From NCBI GenBank assembly GCA_903910245.1, contig CAIVYX010000128.1, positions 1 through 21,304 on the forward strand: 21,304 nt of DNA, given 5' to 3'. Made by a program: the position numbers and the translations under genes. The stretch comes from an uncultured Opitutia bacterium. Lineage in GTDB: Bacteria > Verrucomicrobiota > Verrucomicrobiia > Opitutales > UBA953. Positions within the stretch are counted from its first letter, which is position 1. Every line of letters starts with the position of its first letter. This document shows positions 8,021 through 15,669 of this stretch, in pieces. The notes under the pieces were generated by a model. The model was given only the letters and a program-made list of their open reading frames with translations. It was not told the origin of the DNA and made no database searches.

Positions 8021-9778
8021 TTATTCAATGACGATACGAAAGCCCAGGGTGCGGTTCTTCTCCCGCTTGAAGACCGTCTTGGTGGCCAACACCTTGCCCA
8101 GCGGGGTCAGGATGCTGCCCCCCAGTACCGGGGCACGGTTATCGCCCGGGACGGACATCGCCCACTCTTCGACGTTGCCAATCAAATCGTGAATTCCGAA
8201 GGCGTTGGCCGCGGCTGTCCCGACGGGATGCACCGTCGCCCCATCCGTGTTCTCGGCCGTCCAAGCCTGCCCCAGGTTAGAAGGTTTACTCAGATCGCCG
8301 GCGGCTGCCGAAAATTCAGCAGGTGTCGGAAGGCGGACCTTGGCGCCCAGAATCCAGCCGAAGCGGGTAGCGAAAGCCTCAGCCTCGGCATAGGTCACAG
8401 ACTCGACTGGATTCGCTTCGCGACGGCTGGAGCTAGGGTTGGCGCCCATGACGGAAGCATAAAGACCTTGGGGAATCTCGGTCCGGTAGATTCGGACGGA
8501 CGATGCCGGTAACGGGCGAAGATTCTGATCGATGTTGCCTAAGGCGCTGCGGACGACGGCGCCGTTGATTGCTAGATACTCGAGCTCCTTACGCTCATCG
8601 TCCTCAGGCCGGAAGGTCCCGGTATTGGCCGAGCCGATCCGGCGAGCCTCGGTGATGAGTTCGTCGACTAGCCGGAGCGCGTCATCGGCGCGACGAGCGC
8701 GCAAAGCGGACCGAAGCTGTTCAGAGCGGGCGCGCAAGGCGCCGATCTCATCGTGAAAACGGGCGTAGTTAAGCCGCGTCGCGATGGCCGCCTCCTTCGT
8801 CCGGTCGGCAAAGCTGCTCTGTGGGTAATCTGTAAGCAGCTTGGCGAACGCCTCCACCGCGGCCTGCCACGCCTGGGTCGCGGACGGCCATTCGCCTTTC
8901 TTTTCGAAAGCTTCGGCCTTGGCGCAATGCGCCAGGATGGCGTTCCAAACTTCGCCGGAAAAGGCGGTCTCGCGACGTTCGGCGAGTTTATCCGATCGTC
9001 CGAACTCGGTATTCCGCACGTCGCGGTAGCGGGCGAGGAAATCCGTCTCGCAAGCGATGGCTTGGTTGAACTTCGCGGCCGCCTCGGCGAATTTGCCTGC
9101 GGCGAAGAGTTTCTCGCCTTCCGCTTCGTCGTCGCGCCCCTTCTGCCAGAGCGGAGCAGATTCGAGCCGGCGGAGGCGGGTGTCCAGCCGCGCCCGCCGA
9201 CCAGAGTCGGCTAGTCCTGAGAATTCCCACTTGTTCGCAATCTCCTGCTCCCACGCGATGGCCTGACGGAGTAACGGGATGGCCGCTGTTTCGTCGGTCT
9301 TGGCCAACGTCAGCGCCTTGGCTTCGGCCTCGTCAGAATCGTGCCTGAGCCGCTCGCCGCGGATAAGATGAAGCCGGCGGCGCAGGGACTGTTGCCGGAC
9401 ATTATCGGTGCCCACGGACTGACGGGCGGAGATGTATTCCTCCTGCAGGCGCAGGGCTTCTTCCAGTAGGGCGATGTCGGCCTCCTTTAATTCGAAGCGT
9501 TCCTGCCGAATCTTCTCGAAGTCGACTTCCAGCTGAAGCGAACGCAATCGGAGAGCCTCCGCCGCCTCCGGCGAGACGACCAACTCCGCTTGGCGCGTGC
9601 TCCGGCGGTCGGAAGTATACAGCAGCAGACTCGCAACCCCGAGCGCCAGCAGGACGCCGATGAGGAAAGGAACCCGAATCTTGAGCCAGAGCTGGCCCAG
9701 TGAAACCTTGCTCCGTCTGTCCCGCGGGGCGGGAGCGGCGACAAAGTCGTTCTTGGGGTTGGGGGGGCCTTGGGTCAT
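8021..9778 (-). CDS. Membrane-anchored TPR-like protein with C-terminal FGE/SUMF1-fold domain
   Basis: This 585-residue protein has a short basic cytosolic N-terminus, one transmembrane helix (about 36-54), a long charged helical or coiled-coil region (about 64-205), TPR-like helix pairs (about 213-330), another helical stretch, and a C-terminal formylglycine-generating-enzyme fold (about 425-583). The last is recognised by YRTEIPQGLYASVMG, NPVESVTYAEAEAFATR, VRLPTPAEF, GIHDLIGNVEEWA and a terminal LGFRIV. The copper-binding cysteine pair of true FGE enzymes is missing: no cysteine occurs in the domain, so catalysis is unlikely and a structural or ligand-binding role is inferred. The topology places the TPR and FGE parts outside the cytoplasm. 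It heads the operon with the dehydratase and has a candidate promoter upstream. The specific role is unknown. Confidence 0.83.
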   Translation of the reverse strand: MTQGPPNPKNDFVAAPAPRDRRSKVSLGQLWLKIRVPFLIGVLLALGVASLLLYTSDRRSTRQAELVVSPEAAEALRLRSLQLEVDFEKIRQERFELKEADIALLEEALRLQEEYISARQSVGTDNVRQQSLRRRLHLIRGERLRHDSDEAEAKALTLAKTDETAAIPLLRQAIAWEQEIANKWEFSGLADSGRRARLDTRLRRLESAPLWQKGRDDEAEGEKLFAAGKFAEAAAKFNQAIACETDFLARYRDVRNTEFGRSDKLAERRETAFSGEVWNAILAHCAKAEAFEKKGEWPSATQAWQAAVEAFAKLLTDYPQSSFADRTKEAAIATRLNYARFHDEIGALRARSEQLRSALRARRADDALRLVDELITEARRIGSANTGTFRPEDDERKELEYLAINGAVVRSALGNIDQNLRPLPASSVRIYRTEIPQGLYASVMGANPSSSRREANPVESVTYAEAEAFATRFGWILGAKVRLPTPAEFSAAAGDLSKPSNLGQAWTAENTDGATVHPVGTAAANAFGIHDLIGNVEEWAMSVPGDNRAPVLGGSILTPLGKVLATKTVFKREKNRTLGFRIVIE

Positions 9779-9817
9779 GTCAGGGCCGCCAGCTTCTCCG
9801 CCGGCGGTTTGTTTGCT

Positions 9818-9845
9818 TTAATAGTTCGTCACTTTGGTTCATCAA
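9818..9845 (-). promoter_or_regulatory. Candidate sigma70-type promoter for the FGE-fold/dehydratase operon
   Basis: On the minus strand TTGATG (9840-9845) and TATTAA (9818-9823) are 16 bases apart, each matching four of six consensus positions. Transcription would start about 30 bases before the ATG at 9778. Consensus-based only; promoters of this lineage are poorly known. Confidence 0.35.
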
Positions 9846-9848
9846 AGT
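9831..9848. repeat. Perfect inverted repeat between divergent genes (possible operator)
   Basis: ACTTTG (9831-9836) and CAAAGT (9843-9848) are perfect inverted repeats around the six-base centre GTTCAT. The site overlaps the -35 element proposed for the leftward operon and sits about 20 bases upstream of tyrA, so a bound regulator could affect both directions. The palindrome is seen directly; the function is inferred. Confidence 0.45.
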
Positions 9849-9867
9849 TATACCTTCAATATTGGAA

Positions 9868-10722
9868 ATGGCTCAATTCAAGCGTATCGCCGTAGTCGGC
9901 GCCGGCCTCATCGGCGGCTCAATCCTCCTCGCGGCGGCCCGGAAAGGCTTAGCCGGGTCGCTCGCCTGCTGGTCGCGCTCTGAAAAGTCGCGGGCCACCC
10001 TCCGCGACTTCGGCGTCGCCGAAGTCTTCGACGACGCGGCCGCCTGCGTCCGGGGTGCTGACCTGGTGATTGTGACAACCCCGGTCGACACCGCCGCCGA
10101 GACCTTCCTGGCGATCACCCCCGGCCTGAGCCCTGGTGCCATCGTGACCGATGCTGGCAGTGTTAAGGCCGCCATCCTCCTCGCCGCCCGCCATCTCCCC
10201 GCCACCAATCCCTTCATCGGCTCCCACCCGATGGCCGGCGGCGAAAAAGCCGGTGCCGCCCACGCCGCGGCCAACCTTTTCGAAGGCCGCGTTTGCTTCC
10301 TCACGCCAACCGGGGCCGAGGACCCGAAGGCCTTGGCCGCCGTCCGCCTCTTCTGGCAAGAACTCGGCTCGTTCCTGCACGAGACCGACGCCGCCCAGCA
10401 CGACGAGATTGTCGCTGCCATCAGCCATGTCCCCCATGCGGCGGCCTCCGCACTCATGCTCGCCGTGATGGATCAGCCGGGGTTCCGTCGTTTCGCCGCC
10501 GGCGCTGGCCTGCGCGACTCGACCCGGGTCGCCGCTGGCGAAGAAAACCTCTGGGTGGGTATCATGCTCGCCAGCGCCAGACACACGGCCGCCGGCCTGC
10601 TCGCCGTCGAACGTCGCGCCGCCGAACTTCGCTCTGCCATCGAAGCGAACGATGTCCCCACCCTGCGCCGCCTCCTCGCTGAGGCCCGCATTGCCCGTCA
10701 GAGCCTCGACCGGTCCGAATGA
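9868..10722 (+). CDS. tyrA: Prephenate (or arogenate) dehydrogenase
   Basis: TyrA oxidatively decarboxylates prephenate or arogenate in tyrosine synthesis. The 284-residue protein starts with the dinucleotide-binding fold RIAVVGAGLIGGS (6-18). It has D95 in TDAGSVK, the conserved GSHPMAGGEKAG (118-129), ISHVPH (185-190) and RDSTRVA (216-222), all in family order. No ACT or chorismate mutase domain is fused. The ATG at 9868 is used because it begins right before the first beta strand; the longer in-frame extension runs back over the divergent promoter region. There is no Shine-Dalgarno motif. The gene leads an operon in which its stop overlaps the aroA-cmk start in ATGA. Substrate choice between prephenate and arogenate cannot be read from the sequence. 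Confidence 0.93.
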   Translation: MAQFKRIAVVGAGLIGGSILLAAARKGLAGSLACWSRSEKSRATLRDFGVAEVFDDAAACVRGADLVIVTTPVDTAAETFLAITPGLSPGAIVTDAGSVKAAILLAARHLPATNPFIGSHPMAGGEKAGAAHAAANLFEGRVCFLTPTGAEDPKALAAVRLFWQELGSFLHETDAAQHDEIVAAISHVPHAAASALMLAVMDQPGFRRFAAGAGLRDSTRVAAGEENLWVGIMLASARHTAAGLLAVERRAAELRSAIEANDVPTLRRLLAEARIARQSLDRSE

Positions 10723-12752
10723 GCCCGACCCTCCTCATCCGCCCGTTCCAGACGCCCGCGCGGGGCGTCGCCCAAATCCCAGGATCGAAGAGCATCACCA
10801 ACCGGGCCCTCATCCTAGCCGCGCTCGCCGATGGCGTCACGCTTTTCACTGGAGCCCTGTTCAGCCGCGACACCCGCATCCTCATCGCCGCACTCCAATC
10901 GCTCGGCTTCGAGGTCTCCGCAGACGAAGCCGCGTGCACGATCCGCATCAATGGCCTCGGCGGTCGCATCCCGAACGCCCGCGCCAAGATCCATGTCGGC
11001 AACGCCGGCACGGCCGCCCGCTTCCTCACCGCCTTCTTGGCGCTCGCCCCTGGTGGCTGCTATGAACTGGATGGCGATGAAGCCATGCGCGCGCGCCCAA
11101 TGAGTGGCCTGCTCGATGCCCTAACCGCCGGCGGCTGCCGCGCGCTGAAGCCGGATGGCTCGCCCGCCAGCGGCTTCCCTTTTACCCTGCACACGACCGG
11201 TAAGTTGGGACGCCTCGAAGTCGACGCCTCGGCGTCTTCACAGCTCCTCTCAGCCCTGCTGATGGTGCTACCACTCTCCGCCGGAGCGGCGGTCAGCATG
11301 AAAGGCTCCACGGTCTCCGAACCGTTTGTCGAGATGACCGCCCGCATGTGCGAGCAGTTCGGCCGCCCGCTCGAACGACACGCGGATGGCAGCTGGTTCT
11401 GCCCGGCTCCCGGTGCCTATAGCGCTCAGTCATCGTATGCGATCGAGCCCGACGCCACCGCCGCGAGCTATTTCATCGCCTTACCCGCCGTGACCGGTTT
11501 CCGCGCTTCCATCCGCATCGAGGGTTACGCCGCCGGCGGGCTTCAGGGAGACACCGCTTTCGCCAAGGTCGCCGCCGCCTGCGGTGCCACGCTCAAGCCG
11601 GCGAACGGCACCCTCGTCACCGAGTCCTGGTCCGGTATCCGCGGGGGGGATTTCGATTTCAACGCCTTCTCCGACACGTTCCTCACCCTTGCAACCGTCG
11701 CCACGCTGGCGGACGGCCCAGTCAAAATCAGCGGCATTGCCCATACACGCAAGCAGGAGACCGATCGCGTGCTCGCGATGGCCACGGAACTCGAACGCCT
11801 TGGAATCAAAGTCGCGCCGACCGCGGCTGAGCTGCGCGCAGACGACACTCTCTCTTCCCTGACCATCTTCCCTAGTAAGGCCGCATTGCGCCGCGTCGCG
11901 GCCGACGGCCCCATCACCATCCGCACCTACGAGGACCATCGGATGGCGATGAGCTTTGGCGTCCTCGGTAGTTTTGACCTCTTCGGCGACGGCCGTCCCT
12001 GGATTGCTATCGAAGATCCGGGCTGTACCGCCAAGACCTTCCCGCATTTCTTCGAGGCGCTCGAAGCCCTCCGCACCAATTTCGTCCGCGTCTCGGTCGA
12101 TGGTGGCGCCGCCTCCGGCAAATCGAGCACCAGCCGGCGTCTCGCCCAGCGTCACGGCCTGCTGCACGTCGACACCGGCGCGCATTATCGCAGCCTTACA
12201 CGGGCACTCCTAATGGCCGATGCCTCCGCTGACGACCTAGCCTCCGTGAAGGCCGCTCTCAGCAAGCTCCGCGTCGGCTCGCGCCTCATCACCCGAGAGG
12301 GCGCCCGCAGCTCCGCGCTCACCCTCGATGGCATTCTGCCGGATGACGCCGACTTGCGCACGCCGGAGGTCAACGCAGCCGTGTCGAAGATTGCCGCCCT
12401 CCCTGCCGTCCGGACCTTCCTCCTCGAGTACCAGCGCTCTCAGGTGAAGTACGCCAGCGATCAGGGCTTCGCGGGCGTTGTCATGGAAGGAAGGGACATC
12501 GGTTCCGTGGTGCTGCCGGACGCCGAGGTCCGCATCTTCTTGGAAGCTGATCCCGAGGCGCGCGCGCAGAGGCGTGCCGCCGAAGGGCAGTCCGACCAAG
12601 TCACGCAGCGTGACCACCTCGACGCCACCCGTAAAACCGCGCCGCTGGTCTGCCCGACCGGGGCCCATCGTCTCGACAACACGCATAAGTCGCTCGAGGA
12701 AGTCGTGGCCGAGATTGGCGAGTTCATTAAGGTCTCCGCCCTGCCCCGATGA
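10719..12752 (+). CDS. aroA-cmk: Bifunctional EPSP synthase / cytidylate kinase fusion
   Basis: The 677-residue protein joins two complete enzymes. Residues 1 to about 450 are 3-phosphoshikimate 1-carboxyvinyltransferase (shikimate pathway): PGSKSITNRA (21-30), GNAGTAARF (94-102), SDTFLTLA (318-325), YEDHRMAMSF (404-413) and DPGCTAKTFPHF (433-444). Residues about 455-677 are CMP/dCMP kinase: P-loop DGGAASGKSS (461-470), DTGAHYRSLT (485-494), MEGRDIGSVVLPDAE (589-603), AQRR (616-619) and RDHLDATRKTAPL (631-643). The frame is continuous and the linker only a few residues long, so this is a true fusion. AroA-Cmk fusions are annotated in other bacteria, for example Burkholderiales. The first and last codons each overlap a neighbouring gene in ATGA, coupling it to tyrA and plsC. 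Confidence 0.95.
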   Translation: MSPTLLIRPFQTPARGVAQIPGSKSITNRALILAALADGVTLFTGALFSRDTRILIAALQSLGFEVSADEAACTIRINGLGGRIPNARAKIHVGNAGTAARFLTAFLALAPGGCYELDGDEAMRARPMSGLLDALTAGGCRALKPDGSPASGFPFTLHTTGKLGRLEVDASASSQLLSALLMVLPLSAGAAVSMKGSTVSEPFVEMTARMCEQFGRPLERHADGSWFCPAPGAYSAQSSYAIEPDATAASYFIALPAVTGFRASIRIEGYAAGGLQGDTAFAKVAAACGATLKPANGTLVTESWSGIRGGDFDFNAFSDTFLTLATVATLADGPVKISGIAHTRKQETDRVLAMATELERLGIKVAPTAAELRADDTLSSLTIFPSKAALRRVAADGPITIRTYEDHRMAMSFGVLGSFDLFGDGRPWIAIEDPGCTAKTFPHFFEALEALRTNFVRVSVDGGAASGKSSTSRRLAQRHGLLHVDTGAHYRSLTRALLMADASADDLASVKAALSKLRVGSRLITREGARSSALTLDGILPDDADLRTPEVNAAVSKIAALPAVRTFLLEYQRSQVKYASDQGFAGVVMEGRDIGSVVLPDAEVRIFLEADPEARAQRRAAEGQSDQVTQRDHLDATRKTAPLVCPTGAHRLDNTHKSLEEVVAEIGEFIKVSALPR

Positions 12753-13393
12753 TCCTCGATTCGAAGAACCTGATCTACAAGGCCGTCTACCACGGGGCGC
12801 GCTCATTCATCGAAATCTTTTCCACCCTAGAAGTCGAAGGCTGGGAAAACGTGCCGGCGGGCGCCTGCCTTTTTGCGTCCAACCACCAGAGTATGCTCGA
12901 CCCGCCCTTGATCGGCTCGAGCCTCCCCCGAGAGATTTCTTTCATCGCCCGACGCACGCTCTTCGATAACCCGCTCTTCGGGTTCGTGATCCAAGCCTGC
13001 CATTCTATCCCAGTCGACCGAGGGGAAGCTGACATCGGCGCCATTCGTTCTGCCTTGGCCGCCCTGAAGGCCGGTGAAGGCCTCCTGATCTTCCCTGAGG
13101 GGACTCGGAGCCAGGATGGGGTTATCACCGCCCCGAAGGCGGGTGCTGGGCTTCTGGCCTGCCGTTCCGGCGTCCCAGTGGTTCCCATTCATATCCGCGG
13201 TGCCCGCGATATGCTTCCCCGTGGCGCTAACTTTCCACTCGGCTCGGCCCGCATCCGCGTTCGTTTTGGGAAAGCGATGCAACCGTCAGAATACGATCCT
13301 GGCACCGAACACACGGACCGATCGATCGAAGCGTCTCGGCGAATCCTTGAGCGGATCAAATCGCTTCCGGATTGCGACGACCCCGGACTCTGA
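12749..13393 (+). CDS. plsC: 1-acyl-sn-glycerol-3-phosphate acyltransferase (PlsC-like)
   Basis: PlsC-type enzymes acylate lysophosphatidic acid to phosphatidic acid at the inner membrane. The 214-residue protein shows the HX4D catalytic motif NHQSMLD (45-51), a second block around SFIARRTLF (64-72) and FPEGTRS (115-121) for glycerol-phosphate binding, followed by VPVVPIHIRG (142-151). The N-terminal segment is only weakly hydrophobic. The ATG overlaps the aroA-cmk stop by four bases. A plsC next to cmk is a familiar arrangement in several phyla. A hairpin overlaps its stop codon, and dnaN ends 12 bases away on the other strand. Exact acyl acceptor is not determined. Confidence 0.92.
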   Translation: MILDSKNLIYKAVYHGARSFIEIFSTLEVEGWENVPAGACLFASNHQSMLDPPLIGSSLPREISFIARRTLFDNPLFGFVIQACHSIPVDRGEADIGAIRSALAALKAGEGLLIFPEGTRSQDGVITAPKAGAGLLACRSGVPVVPIHIRGARDMLPRGANFPLGSARIRVRFGKAMQPSEYDPGTEHTDRSIEASRRILERIKSLPDCDDPGL

Positions 13394-13400
13394 CCGGGTC
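13379..13400. terminator. Hairpin overlapping the plsC stop, between convergent genes
   Basis: GACCCCGG (13379-13386) can pair with CCGGGTC (13394-13400) across a seven-base loop containing the plsC stop, with one unpaired C. It lies between the ends of plsC and dnaN, where a two-way terminator would be useful, but no T-tract follows on either strand. Confidence 0.25.
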
Positions 13401-13405
13401 GAGGT

Positions 13406-14533
13406 TTACGAGATGCGCTGAGGCATCACGACACAAAGGAAGTCATCCTTGAGTCCACGAATGACGCCCGGGGACATCTCATCCTTGAATTCGAAATCAA
13501 TCTCATCCTCAGATAAGGCCTTGAGTGGGTCGGTGATGTACTGAGGGTTGAACGCAATATTCACGTCTGGTCCGTCGTACTTTACGGCGATGGGTTCATG
13601 CGCGTCGCCACTTTCGGACTTCGCGGAGATTTCGAGATTCTGGGATTTCTTCGAGACCGTCATGCGAATCGTATTATTGCGATCGTCGGTCATGAGCGCG
13701 GCGCGGTTGACGCTCTCGAGAAGTTTTTCGCGTTCAAGACGGACTTTGGAGCCCACTTCCTTCGGGATGACCTGGCGGTAGTTCGGGTAGTTGCCTTCGA
13801 CGACCTTGGAGACGAGCTGGATGCGGTCCACGAGGCCTTCTTCATTCTTCGGGATGTCGATGGTGAAGCCGACTTGGCGTTCGTTATGTGAAACGTGAGC
13901 CTCGCCGCCGGCCTTGAGCAAGCGCATCAATTCAATGATGGTGCGAGCAGGTAAAATGAGGGCGAGCGTCTTGTCGGAGCCGGCAATCTTGCGTTCGCAT
14001 TTAGCGAGACGACGACCATCGGTCGCGACGACGGTGAGTTTACCTTCTGCGAATTCAAAGAAAACACCGTTGAGGATGTAACGATTTTCGTCGGACGACT
14101 GTGCATAGCTGACTTTCCGCAGCATGTCGCCCAAATCGTCTTGGTTAATGGAAATCGTGGGTTGTCCGGTGAAATTGGAAATGGGTGGGAATTGGTCAGC
14201 CGGCAGACCAGCGATTTGGAAGACTGAACTACCGGAGGTAATTTTCACCCGATCTTTACCCGTCAGTTCAACGATGGTATCGCTGCTCGAAAGTGCCCGG
14301 ATGATGGGTACGAGTTTCTTGACTGGGAGGGTGATGCGGCCAGGGGAAGAAACTGAAGCTTTAATCCGACAGCAGATACCGAGATCCAAATTGGTGGTGG
14401 TTAGGGTGATGGTATCGCCTTCGGCTTCGATGAGCACATTCTGGAGAATTGGCATTGTGGCGCGGTTGCCCACGACGTTGGTGACGCTGGAGAGACCGTT
14501 AAAAAAGTGATTCCGGTTAACCTTGAACTTCAT
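13406..14533 (-). CDS. dnaN: DNA polymerase III beta subunit (sliding clamp)
   Basis: DnaN is the ring-shaped processivity clamp of the replicative polymerase. The 375-residue protein is of normal length and starts MKFKVNRNHFFNGL. Recognisable segments are MPILQNVLIEA (27-37), FQIAGLPADQFPPI (105-118), the conserved TDGRRLA (171-177), VEGNYPNYRQVIP (245-257) and the C-terminal VVMPQRIS close to the usual clamp ending. The ATG at 14531-14533 is chosen because an in-frame GTG 18 codons upstream adds non-conserved residues. There is no Shine-Dalgarno motif. It is preceded by the 249-base stretch with DnaA-box-like sites and a possible promoter. No dnaA, recF or gyrB is adjacent within the window. 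Confidence 0.96.
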   Translation of the reverse strand: MKFKVNRNHFFNGLSSVTNVVGNRATMPILQNVLIEAEGDTITLTTTNLDLGICCRIKASVSSPGRITLPVKKLVPIIRALSSSDTIVELTGKDRVKITSGSSVFQIAGLPADQFPPISNFTGQPTISINQDDLGDMLRKVSYAQSSDENRYILNGVFFEFAEGKLTVVATDGRRLAKCERKIAGSDKTLALILPARTIIELMRLLKAGGEAHVSHNERQVGFTIDIPKNEEGLVDRIQLVSKVVEGNYPNYRQVIPKEVGSKVRLEREKLLESVNRAALMTDDRNNTIRMTVSKKSQNLEISAKSESGDAHEPIAVKYDGPDVNIAFNPQYITDPLKALSEDEIDFEFKDEMSPGVIRGLKDDFLCVVMPQRIS

Positions 14534-14603
14534 GGTGACTGAAGAATTGAGGACAGGGAGGGGGTGAGGCAACCTCTCATTGCCCACATAGCCGGACTCT
14601 CTG

Positions 14604-14787
14604 TATCTAGTTACTCTTCATATATAAATACCAGTAGTAGCAGTAGGTGTCGGAATCCCGTGTACAGTTCCGCAAGCCACTGGTGAGCGGTCTTATCGGC
14701 GACCAAGTCTCATGTGTGTGAGGGGTGAATAACTCCTCGGTTGTTCACACAAGGTCAGACCTACCAATCCTTCACCTCCTATTCACA
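14604..14787. other. Non-coding region with DnaA-box-like 9-mers, AT-rich tract and TAG-type repeats; candidate replication origin or DnaA-controlled promoter
   Basis: The 249 bases between dnaN and pssA form the longest gap in the window. Three 9-mers are each one base from the DnaA box TTATNCACA: TTATTCACC on the minus strand (14724-14732), TTGTTCACA (14741-14749) and CTATTCACA (14779-14787, overlapping the pssA stop). About 80 bases away are an AT-rich tract (14604-14630, including ATATATAAATA) and a row of triplets CAG TAG TAG CAG TAG (14632-14646), which resembles the DnaA-trio element of bacterial unwinding regions. The motifs are seen directly; calling the region oriC is an inference. 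The genes on either side both run leftward, so there is no strand switch to support it. Confidence 0.4.
14625..14653 (-). promoter_or_regulatory. Candidate dnaN promoter
   Basis: On the minus strand CCGACA (14648-14653) and TATTTA (14625-14630) are separated by 17 bases, leaving a leader of roughly 80-90 bases before the dnaN ATG. The -10 match is weak (three of six) and the site overlaps the trinucleotide repeat described in the next entry, so the two readings compete. Confidence 0.28.
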
Positions 14788-15667
14788 CCTTAGACACCGG
14801 CTCATCATCGTCGTCTGGAGCAGGGTCCATTTCACTCTTCTTGAGCAGGAAGATATGTCGGAAGATGCTGAAGCAAATATATCCGAGGAAGATGGCCGGG
14901 AAGGAATACTGGGGGTAACGGAACACCACAGCACCGACGATGATGATTAGGATGAAAACACGGGCCCCAGCCCGGGCCGTCCAATCTAGCTTCTTGAAGC
15001 TCGGGAAGCGGACATTACTGATCATCAGGAAGGAGATGATCAACATCAGGGGAAGGAGGCTCCAGGACCAAGCCTGGACGGCCACATCGAGGGGTCCGTC
15101 GCCTTCCATGATTTTCGACAAAACTAGGACCAGAGAAGCGATCATACCCGCCGCCGCCGGTGACGGTAAACCTACGAAATCACCTCCAGCCACTCGTTTT
15201 TCGTTACCTGGGACGAGCGGGTTGGTGAGGACGTTGAAGCGTGCCAGCCGCACCCCTGCACAAAGGAGATAAATAAAAGCCAGCAGCCAGGTGATTAATT
15301 GGACGTTGGCCGTGGCTTCAGGCTTAATGACGAGGAAGCAGGCCATCAGCGCGGGGGCCACACCGAAGGATACCGTGTCTGCGATGGAGTCGAACTCGGC
15401 TCCGAAAAGCGATTCGCGTTTGGTCGCGCGGGCGACCCGGCCGTCGAAGAGATCACACAGGCAGGCGAAAAGGATGAACCAGACCGCCATATTGTAGTGA
15501 TCTGCCCGTCCGGCGGCGGGCAGCTCGGTAAAGCGTGCCTCGATGCAGTTCTTGATGGCAAGGAAGCCGCAGAGCATGTTGCCCGCCGTGAAGAGGTTAG
15601 GCAGCAGGTAGATCCGTGCAGCCTCTTCAGGAGAGGAATACTGGGGTTTTACGGGGGGAGTGGTCAC
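14783..15667 (-). CDS. pssA: CDP-diacylglycerol-serine O-phosphatidyltransferase
   Basis: PssA makes phosphatidylserine, the precursor of phosphatidylethanolamine, from CDP-diacylglycerol and serine. The 294-residue integral membrane protein has the complete CDP-alcohol phosphotransferase motif: D75-G76, A79-R80, G89, D93 and D97, preceded by D72. LLPNLFTAGNMLCGF (21-35) and FVGLPSPAAAG (164-174) are typical of the PssA subgroup rather than PgsA. Several hydrophobic helices follow, and the C-terminus is acidic (DPAPDDDDEP, 281-290). The start is GTG at 15665-15667, since no other start precedes the first conserved block. It lies two bases after the RelE-like gene and is the last gene of a four-gene run. 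Confidence 0.92.
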   Translation of the reverse strand: MTTPPVKPQYSSPEEAARIYLLPNLFTAGNMLCGFLAIKNCIEARFTELPAAGRADHYNMAVWFILFACLCDLFDGRVARATKRESLFGAEFDSIADTVSFGVAPALMACFLVIKPEATANVQLITWLLAFIYLLCAGVRLARFNVLTNPLVPGNEKRVAGGDFVGLPSPAAAGMIASLVLVLSKIMEGDGPLDVAVQAWSWSLLPLMLIISFLMISNVRFPSFKKLDWTARAGARVFILIIIVGAVVFRYPQYSFPAIFLGYICFSIFRHIFLLKKSEMDPAPDDDDEPVSKV

Positions 15668-15669
15668 GA

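Noticed and set aside
9786..9808. GC-rich palindrome CCGCCGGCGG followed by a T-rich stretch, resembling a terminator
   Set aside because: It lies in the leader between two divergent genes, where no transcript ends. The T-rich stretch is better explained as part of a promoter.
14534..14587. N-terminal extension of dnaN to a GTG at 14587
   Set aside because: The extra 18 residues do not belong to the clamp fold; MKFKVNR matches the usual first strand.
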